A stretch of 64,000 nt of DNA from Trebouxia sp. TZW2008 (GCA_002118135.1 BDIU01000136.1:62001-126000); one strand, 5' to 3'; counted from the first letter of the stretch, positions 34,991 to 45,525 are shown. The notes: generated from the sequence alone by a model not told the origin. A program made the numbers and translations.

Positions 34991-36411
34991 CTGGTCATAT
35001 CACTAACGACTGCCATCAGCCCATGTTGCAAGCCATTGTACAACTGCTGGTTGCTAGAGCCAAGTCTGGACATGAAGCTACCCTCATGAAAGTCAAGTCG
35101 CACATAGGCATCGCAGGCAATGAAATGACAGACAAGCTAGCAAATCAGGCTGCATGTCAAACTGCAGAAGAAAGGCAGTGTGATGTAGATGTACTAAATG
35201 AACACCTGGAGGACCTAAGACACAAATTCTGGCTCAAACAACAAACCAAAAAGAGAGACAAGAATGAAGCTGAATGCAGTGTAAGGGACTTGAAAAGCTC
35301 CCTCAAAACAGCAGTACATAACAAGCTGAGGCTCGGGCAAAACAATCAAGAGTCAATATACTTTAGAGCATGGATATACCCCAACACATTGCCCCAGAAT
35401 ATAGCACCGCCTTTCGGAATGCACCACAAATAAGTGATTACATGATCACAAATCTCCTGGAAACAAGACAGGGCAACACATGGAACATGAAGCTAGCATT
35501 GCAAAGGAAAATGGCATACAGAAAGGGACTTCTAAAAGCAGTAGATGATAAGTGTCCACTATGCCACCTGTCAGACTCTGCAGGACACATAACAGGAGGA
35601 TGCGCACACAAAGAAATGAAAACACTGTACATTTCCAGACATGACACAGCAATGAAAAAAGTGCTCAAAAAGATTGTGCAAGGCCGCCTAGGAGCACACT
35701 ACATCATTGCAGATGTGGGTAAAATGGAAAGCCTGCAACAACTTGGGGTACACAGCAAGCGGATCCCAGAATTTGTCATGCATGATGATACAAAAAGCAG
35801 CCAAGAAGAGCAAGAACAGACAGAAACATCTGAAAGAGACAGAATGAGACCAGACATCATGCTTGTAGAATGGACAGCGGCAGAGCGTGAAATGTACATG
35901 GCAGGGAAAGCCATGCCGATGTTGAGCTCCAAAGTGGAAGGCAACTTGCCAAGGAAAATATGGATTGTGGAAGGTGGATACTGCACGGACACCCGATACA
36001 CAGACAAGTACACCCGTAAAGAGCAGCAACATGCAAAATCACAAACACTGCTCAAACAGCAGGGATATGAAGTGATACTCATACCTGTTGTACTCGATGT
36101 AACAGGTGCAATCTACAACACAAATGTATTGGCATTGAACACACTTGGCATTGAGAGAGACAAAGCAAAGAAGTTGCTGAAAGATTTACATTTACATGCC
36201 GTGCTGACCCACCATACCATCATAAAACTGAGAAGAAAGCTCGAGAACACCAAGATTTCCAACACAACGAAACAGAGGAGGTGCACAACACAAGTGTTTG
36301 ATCCTCATTAGCTGCGCCTTTCTGCTCCTGATTGCTCTTGAAGAGCAATAAAGGGACGCCACGGTCTATCCGAGGACACCTTTTTTTCCCCCTTTTTTTC
36401 TGGTCATATCA
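34991..36411 (+). mobile_element. 5'-truncated non-LTR retrotransposon with target-site duplication
   Basis: The 12-bp sequence CTGGTCATATCA occurs at 34991-35002 and again at 36400-36411, directly flanking the insert 35003-36399. The insert begins inside an RNase H domain, so it is truncated at its 5' end as is usual for incomplete target-primed reverse transcription. It ends in a pyrimidine tract (about 36380-36399) instead of poly(A). It lies in the 3' flank of STEEP1. Confidence 0.9.
35005..36311 (+). pseudogene. Retrotransposon polyprotein C-terminus: RNase H, zinc knuckle, nuclease-like domain
   Basis: The first frame (to 35433) carries the end of RNase H, with MKVKSHIGIAGNEMTDKLAN. 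A one-base shift near 35380 moves the reading to a second frame (35370-36311). That frame has a CCHC knuckle (CPLCHLSDSAGHITGGC) and then a C-terminal domain with RPDIMLVEWTAAERE, IWIVEGGYCTDTRYTDK and KEQQHAKSQTLLKQQGYEV. The pattern RPD...IVEGGYC.D...K...KEQQH recalls a restriction-like endonuclease fold found behind reverse transcriptases of some algal elements; this is inference. The frameshift and missing reverse transcriptase make it a dead copy. Confidence 0.8.
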
Positions 36412-36614
36412 ATCATCGATGCAGCTATCACATATCATGTTTAGAGCCACAAACTCTGTTGTGTTAGATGGCTCGTTCATGCTGCAGGTCTATGCTGAAG
36501 ATGCATGAAATGTCAATGCGGCGAACTGTACAAGACTTGGGAAGACAGAAAAAAGATCGTTCTGAAAGACTCGTTCTTATCTTTGTTGGCAGCTGCGTGA
36601 GCATTCAATCCAGG
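36412..36614. other. Short gap between the retroelement and NUS1
   Basis: Nothing recognised; probably NUS1 3' untranslated sequence. Confidence 0.5.
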
Positions 36615-37964
36615 TCATGCTCCAAACCGCTGTGCTGTATTGCTGTAGCTCTGCAAAGTTTGCTGCAATGAAGCTTCTGTCACGTGTCTCAGTTGCTTCA
36701 TGTGGTATATCTCAGTCACACGAAGAGGCCAGGGTGGAAAGCCAGCCAGCGTGAATGCTGTGCCAAAAACCTACATGTAGCGCTGCAATTTTAGTTGCGG
36801 AGTCTCTCATGCAATGCTAGCATACAGCTTGCACTGTGATTTACCAGCATCAGATCTGGATCTGGGATTGCCAAGTCTCCGCTTGTCAACAACTGCAGCA
36901 GAAGCTTGACTAAAGTGCATCGTGTGCACATTGTCTGGAGTGAAGTTGTGCACAGAGGAGGACTCAGCAGGCAAGCTTGATGTGAGTTGATATGACACAG
37001 CACAGCATGCATTTCCAGGTCCAAAGGCATTTTTGTTGCTCTGACAATTGCAGGCAAACTTGCCTCATGTTCTGATGCATCCTTTCCTGGATATTTGAAA
37101 GAAATTTTCAAAGCTGCCAGCAACTGAGGCAGGGCATCACGCTGACTTAATGTAGTGACTACTGTGCCTCCCAAATCTGATGAGCCTTCATTTCTCTGCA
37201 CATCAAGACATGCAAGCTCAGGTGGCAATTCCATGGGCATCAGAGCATACTCTTCAGCTTCTAGGTTAAAGTCAGTGCGATGCATGTCACACTCCTCATG
37301 GACTTGACAGACAGAGTCTGGCAACGCTGCACTACAAATCTCTGCTTGTGGGACTTGTGAAACGTCTGAGCTGTTACTTACCACGAGATGAGCTAGCCCT
37401 CCTGCTTTTTTGACAGTGCCTGCAGGCAGAAATCCAAGTCTGGGTCAACTCTGCAGAACAACACGTTTTAGCCCTCCTGCTTTTTTGACAGTGCCTGCAG
37501 GCAGAAATCCAAGTCTGGGTCAACTCTGCAGAACAACACGTTTTTGCGCGCATCGCATCCGACCTTCAGCATCGTAGACAAGGATCTGTTTTATGCCTAC
37601 TGATCCGCACCTGCAACGCCATGTAAAACGCGAAATGAGCCACAGCGTCAAAAGGGGAGTGCACGCGGCATGCATCGTACCATCTACAAAGTGTTCGCAG
37701 CTTGGACACGTCATGCGCATCTATATCGGCGTCAGCTATCACAATCGCAAGGCAACGGGGTGCTGAAGGTCTAATCCCTGTATGGTGGTGCACTCTTTTG
37801 TGCAAGTATGGAATCAGCTGTCGATACAAGCGCTGAAGTTGCTGCGCAATGAGTATGCAAGCGTGAAGAGCAATCAGCAAGCAGGTGGACGCCCAGTGGT
37901 ACATCACAACTGCTGAACACAGGCAGCCAAATAGTGAATTGTACGAGCCATTACGACGTTTCAT
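36615..37964 (-). CDS. NUS1: NUS1/NgBR subunit of dehydrodolichyl diphosphate synthase
   Basis: Exons 37681-37964, 37564-37610, 37064-37419, 36845-36934 and 36615-36770 join in phase to about 310 residues. The protein pairs with a cis-prenyltransferase to make the dolichol chain used in protein glycosylation at the ER. The N-terminal helix is STCLLIALHACILIA. Family motifs then follow: APRCLAIVIADADI, LCRWCGSVGIKQILVYDAEG, PDPDLML joined to VFGTAFTLAGFPPWPLRVTE, and a C-terminal QRFGA carrying the RxG motif that NUS1 proteins contribute to the active site. The intron 36935-37063 is GC-AG (GAG|gcaagt) and stays open if retained, giving 353 residues. A 75-bp perfect tandem duplication covers the third exon's acceptor. 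Confidence 0.88.
37396..37545 (-). repeat. Near-perfect 75-bp tandem duplication at a NUS1 acceptor
   Basis: 37396-37470 and 37471-37545 are identical except at the last base or two. Read on the minus strand, each unit holds ctgcctgcag|GCACTGTCAAAAAAGCAGG, the acceptor and first bases of exon 3. Only the copy at 37396-37470 continues into the exon. Confidence 0.97.
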
Positions 37965-38109
37965 CTTCAGCTCGCGCAGTAGCAAGCTGTTCGTGGTACG
38001 AAAACCGCAACGAACTCGGCGGTCGGAGCAACGTCGCGGCTCATGCGGCATCTGCACCTTTGCAGTTGACAACAAGAGGCTAGCGCACCGATCGCGTGCA
38101 TCGGCGTTG
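37965..38109. promoter_or_regulatory. Bidirectional promoter between NUS1 and the RH39-like helicase
   Basis: Only 145 bp lie between the two start codons as drawn, CpG-rich (for example TTCGTGGTACG and CGGCGGTCGG nearby). Longer in-frame starts exist for both genes and would overlap. Confidence 0.55.
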
Positions 38110-41100
38110 ATGAACGGCACGTTCCGCCACAGTCTTGTCCCTTTGTTTGCTCCCTGCACACGCGTGCTACCTACGCAGCAGCTGATCAACCTCAAGCAGT
38201 TCACGGTTTCGCACCCAGTTCGGCATATTGCGCGAGCAGCAGCAACGTTACAGCCTGTGCGACAAACATCCTCACAGTCAGCTGGACCTGTAGCAGAGTT
38301 TCAAGCACTAGGCCTGTCTCCTGAGTTGCTGTTGGCAACTCAGGAAAATGGACTCACTCAGCCTACAGAAATCCAGGCAAGGCTGCTGGCGTTTAGCTTT
38401 GCTGTGCCAACAGGCAAACTACCTGTTTTGAAAATATCCTTCTTTGTACAACAGCAGGGTGTCAGCAGGAAAAAGCAGGCCGCATCACGATTGATATGTG
38501 TATCACTCCCAATCGGTGCAAGTTTGACAACTCATGATTTGCGCATTGTGCAACACAGGCAGCTGCAATTCCGGGCATGATCAAAGGTGGTGATGTTCTG
38601 CTAGCGTCTCACACCGGATCGGGGAAGACTCTAGCCTATCTGCTACCATTGGTAGGCAATGCAGAGTGCTTGCTCATTTGCATCAAGCCTACAGCTCATG
38701 CAACAGCATCTGCCTTTGACATGCTCACAATCCAACTCCAAGTATGTTCTGCCATGATCCATGTTACTCCTTTGTTTGACATGCTGCTGCTGCTGCTGCT
38801 GCTGCTGCCGCTTTTCTGATTGCGACCATGCACAACTTGTCACCAAGATCCTGCACGCTTTGGTTTCTCCTGTTTAGGTGCAGAAGCTACGGCAGCAAGA
38901 ACAGACTGGGCAGCAGTCAAAGCCAAAGAGACCTAGAGCATTGGTCTTGGGGCCCACAAGAGAGCTGACTGATCAGATTCTGCAAGTGGCCAAGTCTCTG
39001 AGTCATCATGCTCGCTTTAGATCTGCCTGTGTCAACGGGGGTGAGTCAATGCCTTGCCTCTTCCAGGCCACTACTGCCTGTCTGACAGCATCCAGACAAC
39101 ATGCAGTGTCAGCTGTTCATTGATACATCCTGCAGCTGCTGATACAAGTCTGCAGAGAGTCATGACCCATGGGCATCACATGATCTGCAAAGCCGCAAAA
39201 TGCAGCCTACAGTCATGAGCAAATTTGGCATTCATGGTGTGCACAACTGAAAACCACCTGTCAAAAGCTGTCTTCAAATGCAATTGCAGGCAGCTAAAGA
39301 ATTCAACATGTTCAGATCAGCAAGTTTGCAACCTAGGCCGAGTCAACTTCAAGGCTTGCCTGCATGCAGGTATAACATGGCTACCTGCTCTTGCGACGCC
39401 TTCAGGAGGTTTGGTTGCCACAGCAATGCAGACAGTAATCTAGGCTGTGAAATATAGACACATTGAATGCATGCAGGTGGGACATATGCGCAGCAGGCAG
39501 CTGCCGTAGCAACGCCACTGGACATCTTGGTTGCCCCACCACAGAAGACAGAAAAGATACTGAGTGCATCCAGGTCAAGCGTGCTGCAATGCAGGCTGTG
39601 TGACATGGAATCAATCAATTATGCATGCAGGTGAAATGTACGCACAGCAGGCAGCTGCTCTTGCAACGCCTCTGGACATCTTAGTGGCCACACCATAGAC
39701 GACAGCCAAAAGACTTTGGTGCCTCCAGGTCAAGCATGCTGCTTACACGCTGTGTCACATAGCAGTCTTGCTTGCATGCAGGTGGAACGTATGCACAGCA
39801 GGCAGCTGCTCTTGCAACACCTTTGGACATTCTAGTGGCGACACCACAGAAGCTGCTGCAGCATGCTGAGAAGGGCAATGTGTTTTATGGAGACGTGCAG
39901 TACGTCGTGCTTGACGAGGCGGACACCATGTTTGACCGGGGCTTTGGTCCTGAGGTTGAAAAGGTGCTGGGCCCTCTGAGAAGCAAGCCTGAGCCGGCAC
40001 AGTGCATCCTGGTTGCAGCAACTCTCACCAAGGTACAGGCATCATAAGTGCCAGTTGTTGGCTTGTTGCATAGGCCTGCTGTGTACTGCAACGCTCTATT
40101 CAGAGCTAGGTCAAGTCATCAGAACTGCCAGCTGCCGACTTTGGGCCTGAGGTTGAAAAGGTGCTGGGCCCTCTGAGAAGCAAGCCTGAGCCGGCACAGT
40201 GCATCCTAGTTGCAGCCACTCTTACCAAGGTACAGACAGCACAATGTCACTTATTAGCTCTATGCTTGAGTCTTGTCAATTGCCGACTTTCTGCTTGTGT
40301 GTTGACTGAGTGCTGGGCTGTGTGAGAAGCAAGCCTGAGCCAGCACAGTGCATTCTGGTTGCAGCCACCCTTACCAAGGTATAGTCAACATGTCTGTCAG
40401 TTGCCATCTTTCTTGACTGATTGCTTTGAAAGTTGATGCCATTGATTTGCTGTGCAAGCAGTTTCTCCTTGCACAGATTGCTATAGTTCCCAAGCAAACT
40501 GTCCTCATGTTTGAATCTCCTTGCTCAGAGGTGTAATGGCTGTCAGGGCGCAGTGGGTGTTTTGCCGATTGCAGTGTCCTGACAACAAGGCGTATATTTG
40601 AGTCTTTCCTCACAAATTATACTACTTGGGCATTTTTGTTGCAGCCCATCAGGCGTCTGCTGGAGGGGAAGTTTGCTAGCATGCAAGATGCTTGTGTTCT
40701 TTCCTTCAACAAGCATGTTTGATTTGCCCTGTAACAGTTTGAAAATTTGTTATCTTGAATGCAGCCTATCAGGAAACTGTTGGAGGAGAAGTTCCCTGGC
40801 ATGCAACGCATAGAGACCAAGAGCCTGCACAAGGGAGTGGCAGGCGCACGTCATACGTTCATTCGCCAGCAGGCTGGCCAAGACAAGCTTGACCTGCTTC
40901 TCCAGGTCAGCTGCTTTTTCGCCTTGGTCGTTATTCCTTGCTCAGCAAAACAGTGAAGAATTGCCATACCCCTTTGACGATGCAGACAGAAGCAAGACAA
41001 CTTGGCATGCTTGGTTGAGCATGTGCATGTTGACACAGATGATGTCATCTTTGATAGAGAGAGAGAGTAATTTTGCATGCTTTAGCCAGCCAACAAGGCT

Positions 41101-43464
41101 GATCACATGTGCCACACCGTGGCAATGACTATATGTCCATGAAATTCAGGCAGTCTATGACATAGTGAAACACCCCCAAATGATGGGGAGAGTGATGCAG
41201 TCTATGTGCAATCCCTAAGCATGCATGCAGTGACAAAACCCAATAAGGGTAATCCAGTCAATCGCTACCTTGTGCAGGTTGTGGAAGGCGAACAGCGGCG
41301 AGGCCACAAAGTGATGGTGTTCTGCAACACCTTGGACAGCTGCAGAGCAGCAGACAAGTACTTACAGGAGCACAACCTGCCCAGCTTGAGTTACCATGGA
41401 GATGTGCCACTTGATGGCCGCCGGGCCGCTATTCAGAGCTTTGCCCAGGGGGGTGAGGGGGTTGGGGGTGGGTATGCTGGGGGTAGGGAAACTTCAAGCC
41501 AACCAGTCCTGGTGTGCACAGACCTTGCTGCCAGGCAAGTGCTTTCAACCTGCTTTGGTCTTTTACACAACCTGTCCAGCTTGGTTAGTTATGAAGACGT
41601 GCCACTTGATGGCAGCTGTGCCGCCATTCAGAGCTTTGCCCAGGGGGGTGAGGGGGGTTGGGGTCGGGTATGCTGGGGGTAGGAAAACCTCAAGCCAGCC
41701 AGTCCTGGTGTGTACAGACCTTGCTGCCAGGCAATTGCTTTAAATCTATTGTGCTGACATTGTTCTGGCTAGGTGTTTTGCCTCATAGGCCCTTGACGTA
41801 GCTTCATATAACCTCAATGAGCTCTTTGAACTTGCTTAATCAAATGTTTATTGGAAGGGGAAGAGCTGGGGGGCAGGGATGGTGGGGTTGCCGGGGTCCG
41901 GCAGGCTACATTTCAGGTAGTGTTTGCATACACAGGCATGGCGCCAGACAGCTCTCGTCTGTACAGCAAAGTCTGAGAGTAACTTTAAAGTCAATGGGCA
42001 GGGATGCGGGTCAAGAAAGCTTTTAAAGCATGCTGTGGCAAGGTAAAGGCGTCTGAAATGCTTCAGGCCAACGTGGTCAGTGGGTCAAGACATTCTTTGA
42101 GCTGCTTTTGAATTGTACTGTCTGAATTGCACCTTTCATCATCGTATACCCTCTAGGGCCCCTCAATACGGTCGGGCTTGGCAAGACAGACTTGGAGCAT
42201 ACATAGCTAGCATTGACAATGGCGATTACTCTTATCAGCTTGCTTTCATTGATTCACAGGGGTCTGGACATTCCTGGCCAAGTTGACCATGTTGTCAATT
42301 TCGACTTCCCGTACAACCCAGTTGACTACATCCATAGGACAGGGCGCACTGCCAGGGCAGGGCAGAAGGGTAGAGTGAGCAGCTTGGTGGCTAAGGGGGA
42401 TCAGGTGCTGGCCAGCAGAATAGACCAAGCCCTTCAACAGGGACTTCCTATGGATGAGCTTTCAGCCAACAGGAAGTCACTTCCACCAAACATGAGGTAG
42501 TTGCCTGTCAATGAACTAACTGTCTTAAGCATCCAGTGTGCTGTTTGATGCCTCAATCAGCCGATCAGTTCAATTGTGTGCTGATATAGCATGCATCACT
42601 CCCTTGGCCTTTTGAGTGTGTGTCCTCTGCAGATGAGACAGCGCATGCTAGCAGCATAGCAGTCAGCTGTTCGGGCACTTGACTAGCGAGATCATGGGCC
42701 AAAATTGTGTCAGGCACAAGCGCTGAAAGCAAGACATGACTAGCAACATTATAGGTCAAAGTCGTGTCAGGCACAATTGCTGACTGTAAGACATGACTAG
42801 CAAGGTCGCAGGCCAAAGTTGCGTCAGGCACAAGCGCAGAAAGCAGACATGGCTGTCATCACAGATGTTGCAACGCAGGCCAAAGGCTGAGACCTTGCAA
42901 AGGCGCGCTGATGACAGAAAAGCCGGTCGACAAAAGGGTGTCAGAGGTGCTGCAAGGTTTGAGCCGTCAAGAGGCAAAGTATCAACTCCATCTAAGGGTG
43001 GCAAATTTGATTCTTCCAACAGACCTACTAGCAGGATTTCTGGCCCTTCTAAGCTTGGTACTGTTACCAGACCTCCTAGCAGAGATTCTGCACCTTCCAA
43101 ATTTGCTTCTTCCAGCAGAAATTCTGGCCCTTCCAGATTCAATGGAAGCTCTGCTTTCAGTAAGTCAGAACCTGACAGCAAGGAAGGCAGCAAATTCAGT
43201 AAGTTTGGCAAGCCCCGCTTTAGTCAAAACAGCCGGGGTAGCAGCAATTCGGGTAAATTTGGGAAATCTGAATTGAATGAGGATGACAGGAAAACCAGCC
43301 GGTCCAGCCCGTTTGGTCAATACAAATCTAGGTTTGCTAAGTCACAAGGCTCTTCGTCTTCCGGTCGCAGCAGGTTTAGCGAGTCTAAATTCGGGAAATC
43401 TGCGGGCAGGAAAAACGCACCTGGCAAAAAGAGAGGCCTTGGCGCACACAAGAGCTTCAAATGA
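38110..43464 (+). CDS. DEAD-box RNA helicase, RH39-like (plastid)
   Basis: Eight exons (38110-38376, 38559-38651, 38878-39040, 39782-40032, 40765-40905, 41278-41534, 42260-42496, 42879-43464) join in phase to 664 residues. Motifs in order: Q motif [19 protein letters not shown], Ia [32 protein letters not shown] as VAATLT (usual SAT), [36 protein letters not shown]. The spacing and [12 protein letters not shown] fit the RH39 subgroup, which processes chloroplast 23S rRNA in plants. The leader [19 protein letters not shown] suits a transit peptide. The last exon adds about 190 residues of Ser/Gly/Lys/Phe-rich basic tail with repeated SKFG/SRF motifs. Introns 1 and 6 begin with GC. Exons 4, 5 and 6 have tandem border copies. 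Confidence 0.92.
38784..38808 (+). repeat. (CTG)8 microsatellite in a helicase intron
   Basis: Uninterrupted CTG triplets within the intron between exons 2 and 3. Confidence 0.9.
39357..39870 (+). repeat. Four tandem copies of the helicase exon-4 start with acceptor
   Basis: gcatgcag|GTGGAACGTATGCACAGCAG ... GACATTCTAGTGGCGACACC (functional, 39782) is preceded by copies at about 39631, 39476 and, more decayed, 39369. Spacing is about 151-155 bp (107 for the oldest). The nearest copies have the triplet changes that break the frame, for example a TAG in place of CAG. Confidence 0.93.
39935..40390 (+). repeat. Three tandem copies of the helicase exon-4 3' end and donor
   Basis: CTTTGGTCCTGAGGTTGAAA ... 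GCAACTCTCACCAAG|gtaca (39941-40032) recurs almost intact at 40138-40231 and in a more decayed form at about 40286-40380. All three keep a GT after ACCAAG. Confidence 0.93.
40630..40810 (+). repeat. Upstream copy of the helicase exon-5 start with acceptor
   Basis: ttgcag|CCCATCAGGCGTCTGCTGGA (40645) is followed 120 bp later by the functional atgcag|CCTATCAGGAAACTGTTGGA (40765). Confidence 0.9.
41380..41745 (+). repeat. Downstream copy of the helicase exon-6 3' end and donor
   Basis: GTGCCACTTGATGGCCGCCG ... GACCTTGCTGCCAG|gcaagt recurs at 41596-41738 as GTGCCACTTGATGGCAGCTG ... GACCTTGCTGCCAG|gcaatt, including the G-rich loop (CCAGGGGGGTGAGGG). Confidence 0.92.
42678..42850 (+). repeat. Three-copy 56-bp tandem repeat upstream of the helicase exon-8 acceptor
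   Basis: Units TGACTAGC..., GTCAGGCACAA..., AAGACA start near 42680, 42738 and 42794, directly before the last intron's acceptor region. Confidence 0.85.
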
Positions 43465-43549
43465 GTCTTGTAAACACAGATTGCTGAATGGTGCTGTTAC
43501 ATCAGTTTAGATATCAGATAACGATGTTGATTGCGAGTTGATGCAGTCG

Positions 43550-43898
43550 TTACTGTGTTTTAATGTTGCTGAGGAGACCACCTGGCAGATTTGGGCAAAA
43601 TTAGTTGGTCAAGCAGTACAAGTCAAGTGATACACACGTGTGTGCGCACTGTGTGTCCTGATGCAGGATGACTAATTTATCTTGCCTTTAGCAGCAGGAC
43701 TGACGTTGGAATTACTTGAGGCAAGGGGGCTATCTAATCTGTACTTTGTTCATTTGCAAACTTACCGTCATCCATGATATACTTGGGCCAACGGTCAACC
43801 CAAAAGGGGTAGCGGAATCTGAACATTTGCACGGCATCCGTTCTCACGTGCACACGCAAAGAGACGCGCATCCGAAAGTGCAGCGGGAACCGCAGCAT
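43550..43898 (-). CDS. Tiny two-exon basic protein, 54 residues
   Basis: Exon 43766-43898 starts MLRFPLHFRMRVSLRVHV and reads through FRFRYPFWVDRWPKYIMDDG to a strong donor (GACG|gtaagt). Exon 43550-43581 follows ctgccag and adds GGLLSNIKTQ and a stop, in phase. The Arg-rich start and aromatic YPFWVDRWPKY segment would suit a small mitochondrial complex subunit or ribosomal protein, but I cannot name it. It is head to head with the next gene (236 bp between start codons) and tail to tail with the helicase (85 bp). Confidence 0.5.
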
Positions 43899-44134
43899 TT
43901 GCTGCGCACTTTCCCTGGCAAAGACACCGGGGCACGTAAGCAGTATCGGTGTGAGTCGAGGCTTTGGTCGCAACAGCCAGGGCTACATAAGCTGCAGGTT
44001 CGCATCTTGGTTCGCAATTTCGACTGTTGGATACTGAGCAGACCTACAGAACCGCTCGCTGATGCGTCATCCGATTAACAACGTAGCTGGTTGGTGTACC
44101 ACTTCTTGCAATTAAGTTCTGGCTTGAAGCGCAG
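43899..44134. promoter_or_regulatory. Bidirectional promoter region
   Basis: 236 bp, CpG-rich (for example GTGAGTCGAGGCTTTGGTCG), between two divergent start codons. Confidence 0.45.
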
Positions 44135-45525
44135 ATGGCTGCTTCAGCTCCGGTCATCGATGATATCAAGTGCGAAGGACCTCGTCCGGACTGTGGAGTG
44201 ACGCAAGCTGCCGACTGTCCATCTTCAGTTGCGTTGCCAGGAAAGGCCGCAGTTGAACAGGAGCCGTCCGCCTGGACTATCGGCAGTGCGCCCTGGTCCA
44301 GCAAAGACAGTTTGCAACTGCCTGTTGCCGAGTACCTGGGGGACCTCGCCGATGAGATGGACTTGTGGCAGGACGCTCGCTGGGCATTCGGCCTGGTACG
44401 CTTGCGGCGAGGCTTGATGCCCGATGCTTGGGAGCATAGCTGAGCACTGACATTGTTTTTCCAGTGAGAGTACACCACGTATGCACAACTTCCAGGCTGT
44501 CATGAGCATGGTGTGATGCCGGAATATCTCAACTGCGCAGTATGACAGCCTTCACAGGACCTTGTTACAGGTGAATGTTCTGACAGATTCAAGCACTGAT
44601 GAGGCGTTTGTCAAGGCAATCAAGGAGGCAAGGAAACAAGAGGCAGGGTTCAAGGTCTCTGCCAAGACATTGGACGGGGGTCTACATAAACAACCACCTT
44701 CTGACAGCCTCAAAAGGGCTCTGGGCGCTGTACTGGTGAGTGTGTCGTTGCTTCATGCTGGATTGCACTCGTAGTAGCCACATCTGGTACAAGACTGCAG
44801 GCATTTCAGTAAACTGTTTTGTTTGCCTGCATAAGGGTTGCAATGTATACATACAGAAATTGTGATCAGAGAAGGCTGACAGGGTGGTGGACATTCTGTT
44901 GTGTTGTTTACAGGTGACCAGTCCAGCTTTGCCATACATATTGACCAACACCACAAAGCCTCCATTCAACCTTGGCAATGTCAACATGTCAAAGGTGCTG
45001 CTTTTTGGCATTATGTATTGCCCATATGGCAAGCTCACAGAATGGAGCAAGTCTGCCACAGGCATGACTCTGCTGGTGCCTGCTCTTCTGGAGGCGTTCA
45101 GGGTCTACATGCAGCAACGTGACCTTGACTGCACCGATGCCATTGAAAGCTTGAGCAATGGGAAACAATGCAAGCATATGTATGATGTATGCCACAATCT
45201 GCTGGGGACTGCTGCATGCCTCATTGAAGAAAAGGGCATCATGGATCAGTCATGGTCAAGAAAGTGTGCTTTTGTGGATGCTGAGGGCTTTCTGATCTTG
45301 ACAAAGATCCTGAACAGTGGCGACTCGGGGCTCAGATATTGTGCCCTGGTGATGATGGAAGAAGCCTTGTGGAACCCCAGCTCTCATGGGTACAACAAAC
45401 GATTGCAAACTTTGCGAAGCGTTCCAGACCTGCACAGCATTCTCGCAAATGTGTCACAGGAAGCTGGCGGGAAGGAGAGTGCCCTTGCAAGTGTGCTGTG
45501 TGCAAAGTTGATTTGCAGCTCTTGA
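44135..45525 (+). CDS. Unrecognised helical protein, 345 residues
   Basis: Exons 44135-44395, 44571-44735 and 44914-45525 join in phase. The N-terminal 50 residues are acidic and Pro-rich (APVIDDIKCEGPRPD). The rest is alpha-helical with regular leucines: VAEYLGDLADEMDLWQDA, STDEAFVKAIKEARKQE, TLLVPALLEAFRVYMQQR, MYDVCHNLLGTAACLIEE, FLILTKILNSGDSGLRYCAL and LHSILANVSQEAGGKES. The tandem helical pairs suggest an armadillo- or HEAT-like fold. No family name is supported. The 505 bp to the next gene hold nothing recognisable. Confidence 0.7.

Larger units (their letters stand above)
30575..41150 (+). repeat. Dispersed 58-bp repeat in two unrelated introns (30578-30635 and 41088-41145)
   Basis: CAGCCAGTCAACAAGGCTGATCACATG...GGCAATGACTACATGT in the SMP-C2 gene intron matches AGCCAGCCAACAAGGCTGATCACATG...GGCAATGACTATATGT in a helicase intron, with about 85 percent identity by eye. 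A weaker third relative lies near 31357. The coordinates span both copies; the DNA between is unrelated. Confidence 0.75.
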
